Shown: in pieces, positions 7,603 to 17,230 of the stretch
How positions within the stretch are numbered: position 1 is the stretch's first letter
Layout of the letters: each line of letters opens with the position of its first letter
Source: Nocardiopsis kunsanensis DSM 44524
GTDB taxonomy: Bacteria; Actinomycetota; Actinomycetes; Streptosporangiales; Streptosporangiaceae
DNA: 64,000 bases
Direction of reading: 5' to 3'
Assembly (NCBI RefSeq): GCF_000340965.1
Contig: NZ_ANAY01000002.1
Location: 124,001 to 188,000 of the forward strand
Notes under the pieces: model-generated
Databases searched by the model: none
Told to the model about the DNA's origin: nothing
What the model saw: only the letters and a program-made list of their open reading frames with translations
Program-made: the position numbers and the translations under genes

Positions 7603-10600
7603 TCAGTCCAGGTCGGCCTCGGCCAGCAACCGGGCGGACGCGGACGGGTCGCGCAGCGCCGCCGCGAGCAGGTGGCGGCGCGACCAGGCGCCGGCCCGCC
7701 AGCACAGGGCACGGGCGAGCCCGTCGGTGCCGGACGCGTGCACGGCGTCGTCCCCGACGTACCAGTCGAGTTGGGTGCCGTCCACGGTCAGGGACTGGTG
7801 ATGCAGGTAGGTGCGGTCGGCCAGGTCCAGGAACAGCTCGGCCTCGTCCGGGACCGGACGGATCCGTCCCGCCGAGCCCACCCGCCCGGTCACGACCTCG
7901 CTCGCCAGGTCGAGGTCGAGGACGTCGGCCAGGCGTCCCGCGAGGGCGGCGGGGGCGATGACCATGGGCCCGTCCAGGAGCGGCATCAGGTCCGGGGAGT
8001 CCAGGACGACGGTGTCCTCGGCGTCGGCGACCACGATCGTGCCCTCCCTCACCGCTCGCACGCGGGCGGGCGGTGAGACCGCGTCGGGGTCGACCTCGGC
8101 CATCGCCGTCCACAGGCTGTGGAGGGTGTTGCGCCCCACGTGCCGTTCGGGGTCGGCCAGGCGGGTGAGCAGGTCGTCGGGGCCGCCGGGGTCGGCGAGC
8201 AGGTCGGCGACGGTGGTCCGCACCCCCAGGGCCCGCGCGAATTCACGGTCCACGGTGGCGGGCGCCTCGTCGTAGAGGCCGGTCAGGGCGGACTCGGCGT
8301 CGCCGGCCCGCAACTCGACAGGCGCACGGCCGCTCAGGCGGGCCCTCGAACGCAGCCACCAGGCCGTGTAGGAAGGCACGTCACGGACCCGGCCGTCGGG
8401 TAGGAGCACACGGGTGGGTGCGGTCACGGCCTCCCGCAACGGTCCCTCGGCGAGCATGGTGAGCGCTTGCGGCCACCGGTCCTCGGCCACGCAGTCGAGG
8501 TCGGCGACACAGAGCAGTTCGGGAACGACCGGGGGCAGGTCGGGATCACCGACACGTTCGAGCACGTCGTCGGCCCAGTCCTCGATACCGTCGCCGTCGA
8601 AGTCGTCGGTGATGTCCTCACCGAGCGCGACCTCGTCGGCCCGTACGAGCGGGAACTCCCACAGCACGCCGACCGCCCGCAGCACGTCGGTCCCGTGGCG
8701 GTCGACGAGGTCCTGGTGCACGGTCGCGAACGGTGCGTCGGCGGCCAGCAGGTCGGCCAGTGGCGCTCCGGGCACGAGGAGTTCCCCGGCCACGGAGTAG
8801 CCGTCCTCGTCGTCGTGCAGGGCCAGTTCCGACAGCCACGGCAGGTCGTCGGTACTGCTCCCGGAGGCGGAGACCAGTGCGAGGACGGCTTCGGCGACCG
8901 GGTCGGGGTCCTCGGCGTCGAGGGAGTCGCGCACGGCCGCCTCGGTACGCGGGTCGGCGAGCACGGTCGCGGCGGTGGCCTCGACGGCACCCAGGCGCAG
9001 CAGGAGCGCGTGGGCGGCCTCGGGGTGGACCACACGCACACCGAGCGCCTCGGAGTCCGTGGGCCGCCAGTCCCCTGTGGGCATGAGCAGGGAACGCGGT
9101 CCGCGCACGAGCCGGCCGTCGACCAGCGGCACGGGCAGAGCGCCCAGGTCGGTGGTGTCAGCGGTGGACAGGGTCGCGTACAGGTCGGCCCACCAGCTCG
9201 GGGACCGGTCGGTGTCGGAGAGCAGGTCGGCGAGTTCGGCCAGGCCCAGACGCCGCACCTTGAGCGCGGCGAGCGCCGGGTGGCGGGGGTTCCACGCACC
9301 GGGCAGGACCTGCGGGATCAGCTCGACCAACTTCTCGGCCGCCCCTTCGGCTCCCCCGCCGGCGTCGAGGAGCACGGCATCGCGCGGGGCGACGGGCATG
9401 CCCGCCTCGGTGACCAGGAACGGGGTGTCCTGCAGCGGTTCGGCGACCCGGGTCCGGAAGACCCCGTCGACGGCGCCCCCTGCCACCTTCGCCTCGGGCA
9501 CCAGGTCCAGTGCGGAGCGGGCGTCGAGTCGGCGCAGCAGGGCGCAGTAGGCGTTGGCGGCCTCCATGAGCAGGAAGTCGGTGACGGCTCCGGGCTGCAC
9601 ACCACGGCGATCGGTACTGAGCGGGAACGTGCCGATCAGGACCGCAGGCAGGTCGAGGGCGGTGTCGGTGGGCGTGGGGGCGTGCACGACCGGTTCGACG
9701 TCGGAGGGCATCGGCGCGACCCGGCCCTCGGCGTCGACGGGGACCGCCCAGGTGATCCGCCACGCGGTGCGTTCCCGTTCCTCGGCAGGTCGTCCGGAGA
9801 GCATCTCCGGGGAGAGCCGGCCCGAGCGGGAGAGCAGACGCCAGGGGGTGGTGCGTTCACCGTGCGCGTCGCGGTTGGTGGTGGTGAGGTCGGCCGGGCC
9901 GCCCTCGTCGCGGGTGAGGACGTGTTCGGTACCGTCGACACGTACACGGATCTCGGCGAGGCCGTCCAGTGCGAGCAGCAGCGCCTCGCCGGTGCGGTCG
10001 AGGAGTTCACGCACGCGCTGGGCGGAGTCCTCGTCCCGCAGCACGAGGGTGACGGCGGTCTCGTAGCCCTCGGGGACGCCCGTGTCCTCGGCGGGGAAGG
10101 GCAGGCGGAGCATGGGAACGTGCCCGGAGCGGCGTTCCACTTCCAGGGCGAGTTCTTCGTGGGTGTCGTCCGCGGCGAGCAGGTCTGCCACGGCCGAGCC
10201 CGCACTCTCTCCGGAGAAGCGCACCGCACCGGTGGAGGAGGCCACGGTCACGTCGTCGCTCAAGGCGGCCACCGCGGAGAAACCGACCCCGAAACGGCCG
10301 GCCGACCCGTGGTCGTCGCGTTTGGTGGAGGCCCTCAGTGTCGACAGGGACTCCACACCGTCAGAGGTGATCGGGGAGCCGGTGTTGGCGGCGGTGAGGC
10401 GGTCCTCGCTCAGTTCCAGGAACAGACGGCCGGGCCGGCCGGAGCGGAGTGCGGCGTCGGCGGCGTTCTGGGCCAGTTCCACGACGACACGGTCGCGGTA
10501 GCCGCCGAGCGCGAAGTCCTCTTCGGCGTTGGCGTCCTCCCGGAACCGGGCCGGGGCGTCCGCCCAGGCCGCGAGCACACGTCGGCGCAGTTCTGCGGTG

Positions 10601-10641
10601 TGGAAGGGGTCGGTCGCCGCAGCGACCGCGGATTCGGCCAT
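7603..10641 (-). CDS. large GHKL ATPase protein (sacsin N-terminal ATP-binding-like domain)
   Basis: A 1012-aa cytoplasmic protein. Residues about 30-190 form a GHKL (Hsp90/histidine kinase) ATP-binding fold: the N-box ELAQNAADAA near residue 55 and the glycine lid AGRFGVGFSAV near residue 120. The remaining 800 residues are Asp/Glu/Leu-rich and match no family I recognise by eye. Actinobacteria carry a conserved protein of this build annotated as sacsin-like or Hsp90-like, often next to DUF3027 and a cold-shock gene, as here. The start is ATG with GAGGAG 8 nt upstream. A strong terminator separates it from DUF3027. A chaperone or quality-control role is possible but unproven. Confidence 0.85.
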   Translation of the reverse strand: MAESAVAAATDPFHTAELRRRVLAAWADAPARFREDANAEEDFALGGYRDRVVVELAQNAADAALRSGRPGRLFLELSEDRLTAANTGSPITSDGVESLSTLRASTKRDDHGSAGRFGVGFSAVAALSDDVTVASSTGAVRFSGESAGSAVADLLAADDTHEELALEVERRSGHVPMLRLPFPAEDTGVPEGYETAVTLVLRDEDSAQRVRELLDRTGEALLLALDGLAEIRVRVDGTEHVLTRDEGGPADLTTTNRDAHGERTTPWRLLSRSGRLSPEMLSGRPAEERERTAWRITWAVPVDAEGRVAPMPSDVEPVVHAPTPTDTALDLPAVLIGTFPLSTDRRGVQPGAVTDFLLMEAANAYCALLRRLDARSALDLVPEAKVAGGAVDGVFRTRVAEPLQDTPFLVTEAGMPVAPRDAVLLDAGGGAEGAAEKLVELIPQVLPGAWNPRHPALAALKVRRLGLAELADLLSDTDRSPSWWADLYATLSTADTTDLGALPVPLVDGRLVRGPRSLLMPTGDWRPTDSEALGVRVVHPEAAHALLLRLGAVEATAATVLADPRTEAAVRDSLDAEDPDPVAEAVLALVSASGSSTDDLPWLSELALHDDEDGYSVAGELLVPGAPLADLLAADAPFATVHQDLVDRHGTDVLRAVGVLWEFPLVRADEVALGEDITDDFDGDGIEDWADDVLERVGDPDLPPVVPELLCVADLDCVAEDRWPQALTMLAEGPLREAVTAPTRVLLPDGRVRDVPSYTAWWLRSRARLSGRAPVELRAGDAESALTGLYDEAPATVDREFARALGVRTTVADLLADPGGPDDLLTRLADPERHVGRNTLHSLWTAMAEVDPDAVSPPARVRAVREGTIVVADAEDTVVLDSPDLMPLLDGPMVIAPAALAGRLADVLDLDLASEVVTGRVGSAGRIRPVPDEAELFLDLADRTYLHHQSLTVDGTQLDWYVGDDAVHASGTDGLARALCWRAGAWSRRHLLAAALRDPSASARLLAEADLD

Positions 10642-10783
10642 CGTGGACTCCTCGCGCGCTGGGACAAAGGACCGTCCGCGGCGGGGCGCACGCGGTAGAC
10701 CGAGCCTAGGACATGCCCGGAGCGGGTGTGCCGCGCCACGCGCCCGCATACCCGGCTCCGAGCATGCGCGGTCCCCCGGGAAC

Positions 10784-10818
10784 GACGGCCCCGGCGTGCG
10801 TCGCACGTCGGGGCCGTC
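10784..10818 (-). terminator. terminator after DUF3027
   Basis: GACGGCCCCG (10784-10793) and CGGGGCCGTC (10809-10818) pair perfectly, and the inner CGTGCG/CGCACG extends the stem. It begins 6 bp beyond the DUF3027 stop. There is no U-tract, as is common in high-GC actinobacteria. Confidence 0.75.
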
Positions 10819-10824
10819 GGCCGG

Positions 10825-11640
10825 TCAGGAGTCGGCGGAGACCAGCTCCAGTTCCGTGGTGTCGTCGAAGATGATGTGGTCGTAGCCCATCTCGTCGATG
10901 ACGGGCGCGACCGGTTCGTTCTGCGACTCGGGTGCACGCACCTCCGAGTGCGCTCCGCAGCCGTGGTCGAGGGACACGACCCGGCCGTCGTCGGGCGCGT
11001 ACTCGTTCGTGCACACACCGAACATCTTGCGCAGCTCACCGGCGAGCGGGGTGAGGAAACCACAGGTCGCGCACGGAGCCGGGGCCTGGTTGGCCACCGG
11101 GGTGCGCGGTCCCGCATCGCCCTCGTACCAGCGCTGGGCGGCCTGCTCGCGGCCGAACTCCGAAAGGACGTGGCTGCGCCCCAGCCCCAGCTCCCAGATC
11201 ATCTGCTGGTCGACACCCTCGGCCTCGAGGTCGGTCTCGGGGACCTGGGCGTAGCCGGGCATCAGGCGCATGTCGCCTTCCTCCGTGGGCAACAGGTCGC
11301 CGGCCCCGACATCGCCGGGGCGCAGGCGGTCCTTCCACGGGACCCACTCGGGTGCGGTCAACGCACCCTGACCCGGCAGGAGGACCACCTCGTTGACCGT
11401 GACCCTCTTCGCGCGCGCGGCGCGGACCACGGTGACGGCGTAGTTCCACCCCGGGTATGCGGGGTCCAGGCACGTGAAGTAGTGCGTGACCAGGCGTGTG
11501 TCCTCGACCTGGGGGGTGAGGTGCTCACCCACCCACTCGGGTCGCCCGATCTCGGCGGCCACCGAGCGGGCGAGATCCACCGCCTCGATACATGCCTTGT
11601 CCGGTACAGGAGAACGTCGAGAAGGGCTCACGTTTTCCAT
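10825..11640 (-). CDS. DUF3027 domain protein
   Basis: A 271-aa soluble actinobacterial protein of the DUF3027 family, function unknown. Recognisable stretches include ACIEAVDLARSVAAEIG, the WEDxx-like WVPWKDRLRPGDVGAGDLLP and a C-terminal Cys-containing segment with CATCGF, CTNEYAPDDGRVV and HGCGAHSE. That Cys/His set near residues 190-235 could bind a metal. I use the ATG at 11638-11640; an in-frame GTG two codons upstream is possible and neither has a clear Shine-Dalgarno. The gene sits between a cold-shock gene and the large GHKL ATPase, an order I recall from Streptomyces. Confidence 0.85.
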   Translation of the reverse strand: MENVSPSRRSPVPDKACIEAVDLARSVAAEIGRPEWVGEHLTPQVEDTRLVTHYFTCLDPAYPGWNYAVTVVRAARAKRVTVNEVVLLPGQGALTAPEWVPWKDRLRPGDVGAGDLLPTEEGDMRLMPGYAQVPETDLEAEGVDQQMIWELGLGRSHVLSEFGREQAAQRWYEGDAGPRTPVANQAPAPCATCGFLTPLAGELRKMFGVCTNEYAPDDGRVVSLDHGCGAHSEVRAPESQNEPVAPVIDEMGYDHIIFDDTTELELVSADS

Positions 11641-11704
11641 TCTCACTGATGGTGGGCACCGATCTGACCAATTCGGCGGTCCGAATCGCTCAGTTCCGGG
11701 TCAC

Positions 11705-11738
11705 GGGTCGGGCACGGGCGGGATGCCGTGCCCGACCC
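11705..11738 (-). terminator. terminator after the cold-shock gene
   Basis: A perfect 13-bp stem (11705-11717 with 11726-11738) and an 8-nt loop lie 7 bp past the cold-shock gene stop. It insulates DUF3027 from upstream transcription. Confidence 0.75.
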
Positions 11739-11745
11739 CACGGCC

Positions 11746-12129
11746 TCAGGTGTCGAGTTCGTCGGCGACCACACGCAGCACGGACGCGACCTTGGCCGCC
11801 TCTCGGCGGTCGGGTCGGCGCCCCCTGCGGTAGCCGTTGGAGAGACCTTCCAGGAGCTTGATGAGGTCCTCGGTGATGACGACCATCTCATCGGGTTTCT
11901 TCCGACGGGCCTCGACCACCGAGTGCTGGGAGTCCAACAACTTCACCTGGAGCGCCTGGGCACCCTTGCGTCCCTCGGCCACGCCGAACTCGACCCGCTG
12001 CCCCGTACGCAGCGCGGTGGTTCCTTCGGGCAGGGAGGAGGAATGCACGAACACCTCACCGCCGTCGTCGCGCGTGAGGAAACCGAAACCCTTGTCTCCG
12101 TCGTACCACTTGACCTTGCCGGTGGGCAC
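11746..12129 (-). CDS. cold-shock domain protein with C-terminal extension
   Basis: Residues 1-65 are a cold-shock domain with RNP1-like KGFGFLTRDDG and RNP2-like EVFVHSSSL, binding single-stranded RNA or DNA. At 127 aa it is almost twice a classical CspA. The extra 60 residues are basic then helical (ARRKKPDEMVVITEDLIKLL) and match the longer actinobacterial cold-shock group of unknown specificity. The start is GTG (MPTGKVKWYDG). A perfect 13-bp terminator follows. Confidence 0.92.
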   Translation of the reverse strand: MPTGKVKWYDGDKGFGFLTRDDGGEVFVHSSSLPEGTTALRTGQRVEFGVAEGRKGAQALQVKLLDSQHSVVEARRKKPDEMVVITEDLIKLLEGLSNGYRRGRRPDRREAAKVASVLRVVADELDT

Positions 12130-12599
12130 TGGGTGACCTCATGCTTTCAATCTCGGGAACCGCAGGACCGAAACCTGGAGAGCCCGGAACGCGGCTTCAC
12201 CGTTCGTTCCCTGGGCGGTCCCTCCGGTTTCCGTGAGTACCCTCCCAGGCTACCGACAGGGGGTATCCGGGCGCGAGAGCACAATTCCTCCGTGGAGGCC
12301 CCTGAACACGGGAACGAGGCCCGGAGGCGGACCATCCGGGCCTCGGGACGACAACGGCCCCGATCACCGCTGGATGCGGAGTAATGGGACGGGACTCGGC
12401 GGAAACCGGGGTCCGTCGTCGACGCGGTCGGTGCCCATGCTGGCGGGCTGGGACACCGCTACCGCCGCGGCCCTGACGAAAGTGGCCGTGTACCGACATG
12501 GGTACCCGAAACAGCGCCTCCGGACGCGCCGGAACGGCCCAGCCGGAAAAGGTTATTCCGAGCATTTGCCAATCAGTGACCCCCTGGGACCGCACACCC
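12130..12599. other. 470-bp intergenic region without a recognisable gene
   Basis: It lies upstream of the cold-shock gene and downstream of the HAAS-like gene, both on the minus strand. Reading frames in it are short or are shadows. It should contain the cold-shock promoter and a leader, but I could not pick a convincing -35/-10 pair. Confidence 0.4.
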
Positions 12600-13373
12600 T
12601 CACACCGGTCGGGCCGCCGTTTCCTTCCGCTCGGCCGCACGGAGCACCCGCGGGAAGAGGTAGAGCACACACACGAGGTTGGCCAGCCCCAGGCCGATCA
12701 CACCCGTGTCGGTCAGTGATTCCAGGATGTACTCGTCGACGTAACGGGCGTCCCCGTCCCACAGGGCCATCCCCGACACGCAGGCCAGCACCGGCAGACC
12801 GATGCCGATCCACGTGTCGCGCCCGTTCCACACCTGGCTCAGAGCGACGAGCGCGGCGGCCAGGACCCACACGAAGGCCAGGTCCATCCACCAGGGGACG
12901 GACAGCAGCATCAGCCCCAGAGCCGCGGCCTCGGCCGGGTGCGTGCGCACGACCAGAGCTGTTCCCCTCAGGGGTCCGGTACCCCTGGCCCGCGACTTCT
13001 TCCGGCCCGCGACCGTGTCGGCCCGGCCGGGCCCCTCCACCAGGCCCATCAGGCCCGCGCTCGGTCCTCCCCGCCAGGGGGGCGGCGGCCGGTTCGCGTG
13101 CTGGGGACGGTCGGGGATGAGTTCGTTGTCCTCCAGGTCGAGGTTGCGTCCGCCGCACTCGCGCTCCACCACGTCCTCGGCGCTGCCGAACCCGCGCAGG
13201 ATCCCGCGCACCGTGTCCACGTGGTCGTCCGGGGCCGTCCTGCGGCGCTCGTCGATCTTCGAGCGCAGCTCCGCCAGGAAGGCCGTGCGTTCCTTCGCGG
13301 TCAAGTGTCCGTACGACGCCAGCCCGACCTCGGACAAGTAATTGAGCACCAATTGTTCCGAGCGCTGGTTCAT
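12600..13373 (-). CDS. HAAS-like membrane protein of unknown function
   Basis: A 257-aa protein. The first 70 residues (YLSEVGLASYGHLTAKERT, then a charged AELRSKIDERRR helix) resemble the HAAS helical domain found in DUF1700-type regulators and membrane proteins. A Pro/Gly-rich linker follows, then about four transmembrane helices between residues 145 and 245. HAAS domains often link PadR-type regulators to membrane partners, but no PadR gene is seen here. The ATG at 13371-13373 is the only good start. Its exact role is unknown. Confidence 0.65.
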   Translation of the reverse strand: MNQRSEQLVLNYLSEVGLASYGHLTAKERTAFLAELRSKIDERRRTAPDDHVDTVRGILRGFGSAEDVVERECGGRNLDLEDNELIPDRPQHANRPPPPWRGGPSAGLMGLVEGPGRADTVAGRKKSRARGTGPLRGTALVVRTHPAEAAALGLMLLSVPWWMDLAFVWVLAAALVALSQVWNGRDTWIGIGLPVLACVSGMALWDGDARYVDEYILESLTDTGVIGLGLANLVCVLYLFPRVLRAAERKETAARPV

Positions 13374-13621
13374 GGGCCCATAGTGGTCGAGAACCACCCG
13401 GCTTTTAACCCCTCTTCGCGAATTTCGGCCACCGATGGGGCACCGCCCCTCCCCGAACCGGATCACCAGGGCGTATTCGGTGTATGCCTTCCGTCACGTC
13501 GGCCGGTACCGCACCGGCAGGAGCCGGTGGCCGATCGGTGCCCCGCAGAAGACGTCCCGGCGGGCAGAGGCGGAGCACACTGTGGAAAGGAACCCGACGG
13601 ACAGGCCATAACGTGGAAACG

Positions 13622-16168
13622 ATGACCGAGAACCCAACCGCCGAGGGCTCCGGGCCCGAGCCGTCCGACGACCGCTCGGACACCCCCCGGCACAGGCCGC
13701 CGACGTTCACGGGCTGGCTGCGCAGCCGCTCCGACGAGGAACTCACCGCGTTGCTGAGTGCGCGCCCGGACCTGGCCCGGCCGGTGCCCTCCGACATCGG
13801 TGCCCTGGCCGGCCGTGCCACCACCCGCAACGCCGTACTGCGGGTGCTGGAACGCCTGGACCGGTTCACCCTGGCCGTTCTGGAGGCCGTCGTGGCCCTG
13901 GGCGACGACCGGTTGTCCGAACCCGTGGGTGTGACCGCGGCCGAGCTCGCCGAAGCCCTGCGCCCGGCCCCGGCGCCCGCTCCCGGGACGGGCACGGCCA
14001 TCGGCTCCGACAGCTCAGGCGGACCGGACACGTCCGCCGTCCACCACCGGCCCTCGGAGGAGGCCTCCGAAACGACCCCTGTTCTGGACCGCGCCCTCGG
14101 GGAGCTCCTCCGCCTCGCCCTGGTCTGGCCGGACCGCGGCCGTGTACGGCCCGTCCAGGTACTCCGCGAGCTCCTCCCCCACCCCGCTCAGCTCGGACCT
14201 CCCGCACGCCCTCTCCTGGCGGACCTGCCGCACGCGTCCGTCGAACGCCTGGCCGGAGAGCTCACGCCCGACAGCACGGCCTCCACCCCCGTGGAGAGCC
14301 TCGCCATGCTGCTTTCGGACCCCGGCAGGGTCGGGGCGCTCCTCGGTCGGGTGGACGAACGCGCTCACCGCCTGCTGGAGGGGATGGCCTGGGGACCGCC
14401 CAACGGCACCGTCACCGACGCCCGCCGCGAGGTCGACCTGGCCACCGCGGGCTCACCCGTGGAGTCCCTCCTCGCGCGGGCGCTGCTGATCCCGACCGGC
14501 GACGAGACCCTCACCCTGCCGCGCGAGGTCGGCCTGCACCTGCGGAAGGGCGTGCTCTTCCGGGAACTCTCGTCCGAACCGCCGGCGTTCGAGGGCCGGG
14601 AGCGCTCCTCCGGGACCGTCTCACGCACCGCCGCCGGACAGGCCTTCACGGTGCTCCGGGGGCTCGAGGAGCTGTTGGAGCTCTGGGCCCAGGAGCCGCC
14701 CGGCGTACTGCGCAACGGTGGTCTGGGCGTACGTGACCTGCGGCGGGCCGCGCAGACGATGGAGGTCGACGAGTCCGGGGCCGCACTCCTGCTGGAGGTC
14801 GCACAAGCCGCCGGACTGGTGGGGACCGACGACCGCCTGTCCGGGGAGTGGCTGCCCACCCGCGAGTACGACCTGTGGCGGGAGAGCCCGCCGGAGGAGC
14901 GGTGGCTGCGGCTGGCCCTGGCCTGGATCGGCACCGACCGGGTGGCTTCCCTGGCCGGGTCCAGGGACTCCGGCGGGAGGGTCCGGAACGTGCTGGGCCC
15001 GGGTCTGGCCCGCCCGGGGGCGCCCCAGGCCCGCCGGGACCTGCTCAACACGCTGGCCGAGGCCGAGCCGGGTCTGGTGCCCTCCGAGGAGTCCCTGGCC
15101 GAACGGATGGCCTGGCGCCACCCGCGCCGGGAGTCGTCGGTACACACCGATCTCGTGGAGACCGCACGCACCGAAGCATCGGTGCTCGGCCTGACCGCGT
15201 TCGGGGCCCTGGCCGGACACACCCGTCCGCTACTGGCCGGGGACCCCGACGGCGCTGCCCGGGAACTCGCCGAGGAGTTGCCCCGGCCCTTGGACCACAT
15301 CCTCGTCCAGGGCGACATGACCGCCGTGGCACCCGGTCCGCTCGTGGCCGACCTCGCCCGTGAGCTCGCCCTGGTCGCCGAGGTCGAGTCCACCGGCGGT
15401 GCCACCGTCTACCGGTTCACCGAGGACTCGATCCGCCGGGGTCTGGACGCCGGACGGGGCGTCGCCGACATCACCGGCCTGTTGGAACGCCACTCACGTA
15501 CCCCGCTCCCCCAGGCCCTGCGTTACCTGGTCTCGGACGTGGGTCGGCGGCACGGCCGGCTGCGCGCCGGGACCGCGTCCGGTTACCTGCGCTGCGACGA
15601 GCCCTCCCTGTTGGAGGAGCTGCTCAACGACCGGCGTGCGGAGGGGCTCGGGCTGATCCGGCTCGCCCCCACCGTGGTGGCGAGCCGGGAGAACCGGGCG
15701 ACGCTGGTGGAACGGCTGCGGCAGCTGGGGTACCACCCGGTGCCGGAGAGCGGGGACGGGGCGATGAGCCTGGACCGGCCGGAGGTCCGGCGCGCGGACC
15801 CGGTGGAGGTGTCCGAGGCACCCGACCGGGAGGCCTCCGCGGAGACGGTCCGTGCGACCGTGCGTGCGTTGCGGGCCGGGGACGAGGCATCCACGATCGC
15901 GCGCCGCCCTGTGCCGCTGCCCACCGACGGCCCCCCGGGTTCACGGGCCGCAGCTGTCATGGCGGCGCTCTCGGACGCGGCCCGGGACGAGCGCCGGGTC
16001 TGGATCGGCTACACCGACACCGACGGGCGCCAGGTGAGCCGGATCGTGCACCCGTCGTCGGTCGACGGCGGGTTCGTCACCGCCTACGACGCGACACGGG
16101 ATGCCGTGCACAAGTTCGCGGTGCACCGGATCTCGGCGGTGGCCGAGCTCGCCGACCCCGACGCCTGA
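13622..16168 (+). CDS. helicase-associated domain protein (partner of XPB)
   Basis: An 848-aa protein of the actinobacterial helicase C-terminal/XPB-associated family (helicase C_3 domain). The N-terminal FTGWLRSRSDEELTALLSAR, the helical winged-helix-rich middle and the LPRPLDHILVQGDMTAVAPG stretch near residue 560 are typical. The last 70 residues (RRVWIGYTDTDGRQVSRIVH) look like a WYL-type fold. It has no Walker A motif and so is probably a DNA-binding accessory subunit. In related genomes it lies beside the XPB helicase gene; here three small membrane-protein genes intervene. The start is ATG 13622 without an obvious Shine-Dalgarno. Confidence 0.85.
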   Translation: MTENPTAEGSGPEPSDDRSDTPRHRPPTFTGWLRSRSDEELTALLSARPDLARPVPSDIGALAGRATTRNAVLRVLERLDRFTLAVLEAVVALGDDRLSEPVGVTAAELAEALRPAPAPAPGTGTAIGSDSSGGPDTSAVHHRPSEEASETTPVLDRALGELLRLALVWPDRGRVRPVQVLRELLPHPAQLGPPARPLLADLPHASVERLAGELTPDSTASTPVESLAMLLSDPGRVGALLGRVDERAHRLLEGMAWGPPNGTVTDARREVDLATAGSPVESLLARALLIPTGDETLTLPREVGLHLRKGVLFRELSSEPPAFEGRERSSGTVSRTAAGQAFTVLRGLEELLELWAQEPPGVLRNGGLGVRDLRRAAQTMEVDESGAALLLEVAQAAGLVGTDDRLSGEWLPTREYDLWRESPPEERWLRLALAWIGTDRVASLAGSRDSGGRVRNVLGPGLARPGAPQARRDLLNTLAEAEPGLVPSEESLAERMAWRHPRRESSVHTDLVETARTEASVLGLTAFGALAGHTRPLLAGDPDGAARELAEELPRPLDHILVQGDMTAVAPGPLVADLARELALVAEVESTGGATVYRFTEDSIRRGLDAGRGVADITGLLERHSRTPLPQALRYLVSDVGRRHGRLRAGTASGYLRCDEPSLLEELLNDRRAEGLGLIRLAPTVVASRENRATLVERLRQLGYHPVPESGDGAMSLDRPEVRRADPVEVSEAPDREASAETVRATVRALRAGDEASTIARRPVPLPTDGPPGSRAAAVMAALSDAARDERRVWIGYTDTDGRQVSRIVHPSSVDGGFVTAYDATRDAVHKFAVHRISAVAELADPDA

Positions 16169-16454
16169 CGCGCTGCCGGACCCGGGTGCCGAGGCTTCCG
16201 CGCGTCCGGCGGGTCGGGCCGGTATCGGGCGGCGAGACCTCCTTCCACGGTGGTTCGTGGAGCAGGCCCCTCGCCCAGCACCGGACAGCTGTCGTGGACC
16301 GGGCGGGCAGCGTCCCGGAACCGCCGGTCCGGGAGGAGGACCGGAATGCCTCCTCCTCAGGGGGAGGCGGGGTCGAACACCGTACAGTGACTCGCGCGTG
16401 CTCCTCTCCGGCGGGGCGCGCCAGGTCGAGCCTCAACGTGCGAGAGAGACCCCG

Positions 16455-17117
16455 ATGAGCAATCCACCGCTGCCCCCAGGGGCATCGTCCCCCCGCGACC
16501 CCGGCGACGACGATCGGGACCGAGGCCCTCGTCGCGCACCCGGCGGCCCCCCGCACCCGGAGCGGAACGGTCCCGGCCGCGGTACCCATCGGCCCGAGGC
16601 CGCCCCCGACCTCGACCTGGCACGCGAGCACCAGGAGGCCCGTCAGGAACCGCAGCGTGTCCGGGAGCGCCGCCCCCGGACCGAGCAACCCCGGGAGCCC
16701 CGGCTCGGCCCACAGCCCGAGCAGCGCCGGGAACCGCGGAACGCGCCCGCGCGTGAACCGGAACAGCAGGAACAGGACCGTGACCGCGGGGACGACCAGG
16801 ACTCATCGAGCGGGTCCGGCGTCCCCATGGCCGGGGGCGGGGCCAGCAGCGCCACCACCGCGATGATCTTGCACGCCATCACGGTCCTGTGCTGCTTCAA
16901 CTGGCTGTTCGGCGTCGCGGGCATCGTCTTCGCGGTCCGTGCGGGGCACGCGCGTGATCGCGGCATGCCGGTCAAGGCCGAGACCCTGACCCGCTACTCC
17001 TGGTACTGCCTGGGCGCGGCGGGGGTCATGATCTTCGTGATGCTCGTGCTGACGTTCGTGGTCTTCACCCAAGCGGGTTCCTGGCTCCAGGAGATCACCG
17101 GTCTCGTACCGTACTGA
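16455..17117 (+). CDS. CD225/dispanin-like membrane protein with long disordered N-terminus
   Basis: A 220-aa protein. The first 130 residues are Pro/Arg/Glu/Gln-rich and probably disordered. The C-terminal 80 residues contain two membrane segments: ILHAITVLCCFNWLFGVAG, then after a polar loop a segment around CLGAAGVMIFVMLVLTFVV. The Cys-rich first helix followed by IVFAVRAGHARDRG resembles the CD225/dispanin (interferon-induced transmembrane) family, whose bacterial members have no defined function. It is first of three similar genes in tandem. Confidence 0.65.
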   Translation: MSNPPLPPGASSPRDPGDDDRDRGPRRAPGGPPHPERNGPGRGTHRPEAAPDLDLAREHQEARQEPQRVRERRPRTEQPREPRLGPQPEQRREPRNAPAREPEQQEQDRDRGDDQDSSSGSGVPMAGGGASSATTAMILHAITVLCCFNWLFGVAGIVFAVRAGHARDRGMPVKAETLTRYSWYCLGAAGVMIFVMLVLTFVVFTQAGSWLQEITGLVPY

Positions 17118-17230
17118 TCCGGGGCCGAGCGGCACGCCCGTGTCATGAACACTGACCGGCGCACTTGCGTCCCCCCGGTGGAGAATGGGTACCGCGACAG
17201 TACGCGACAAAGGGGAGGAAGCGGATACCG

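Noticed and set aside
8467-10698. Plus-strand reading frame of 743 codons opposite the GHKL ATPase gene
   Set aside because: Gly/Gln/Val/Arg-rich antisense translation typical of GC-rich third-codon positions; the minus-strand protein has real motifs.
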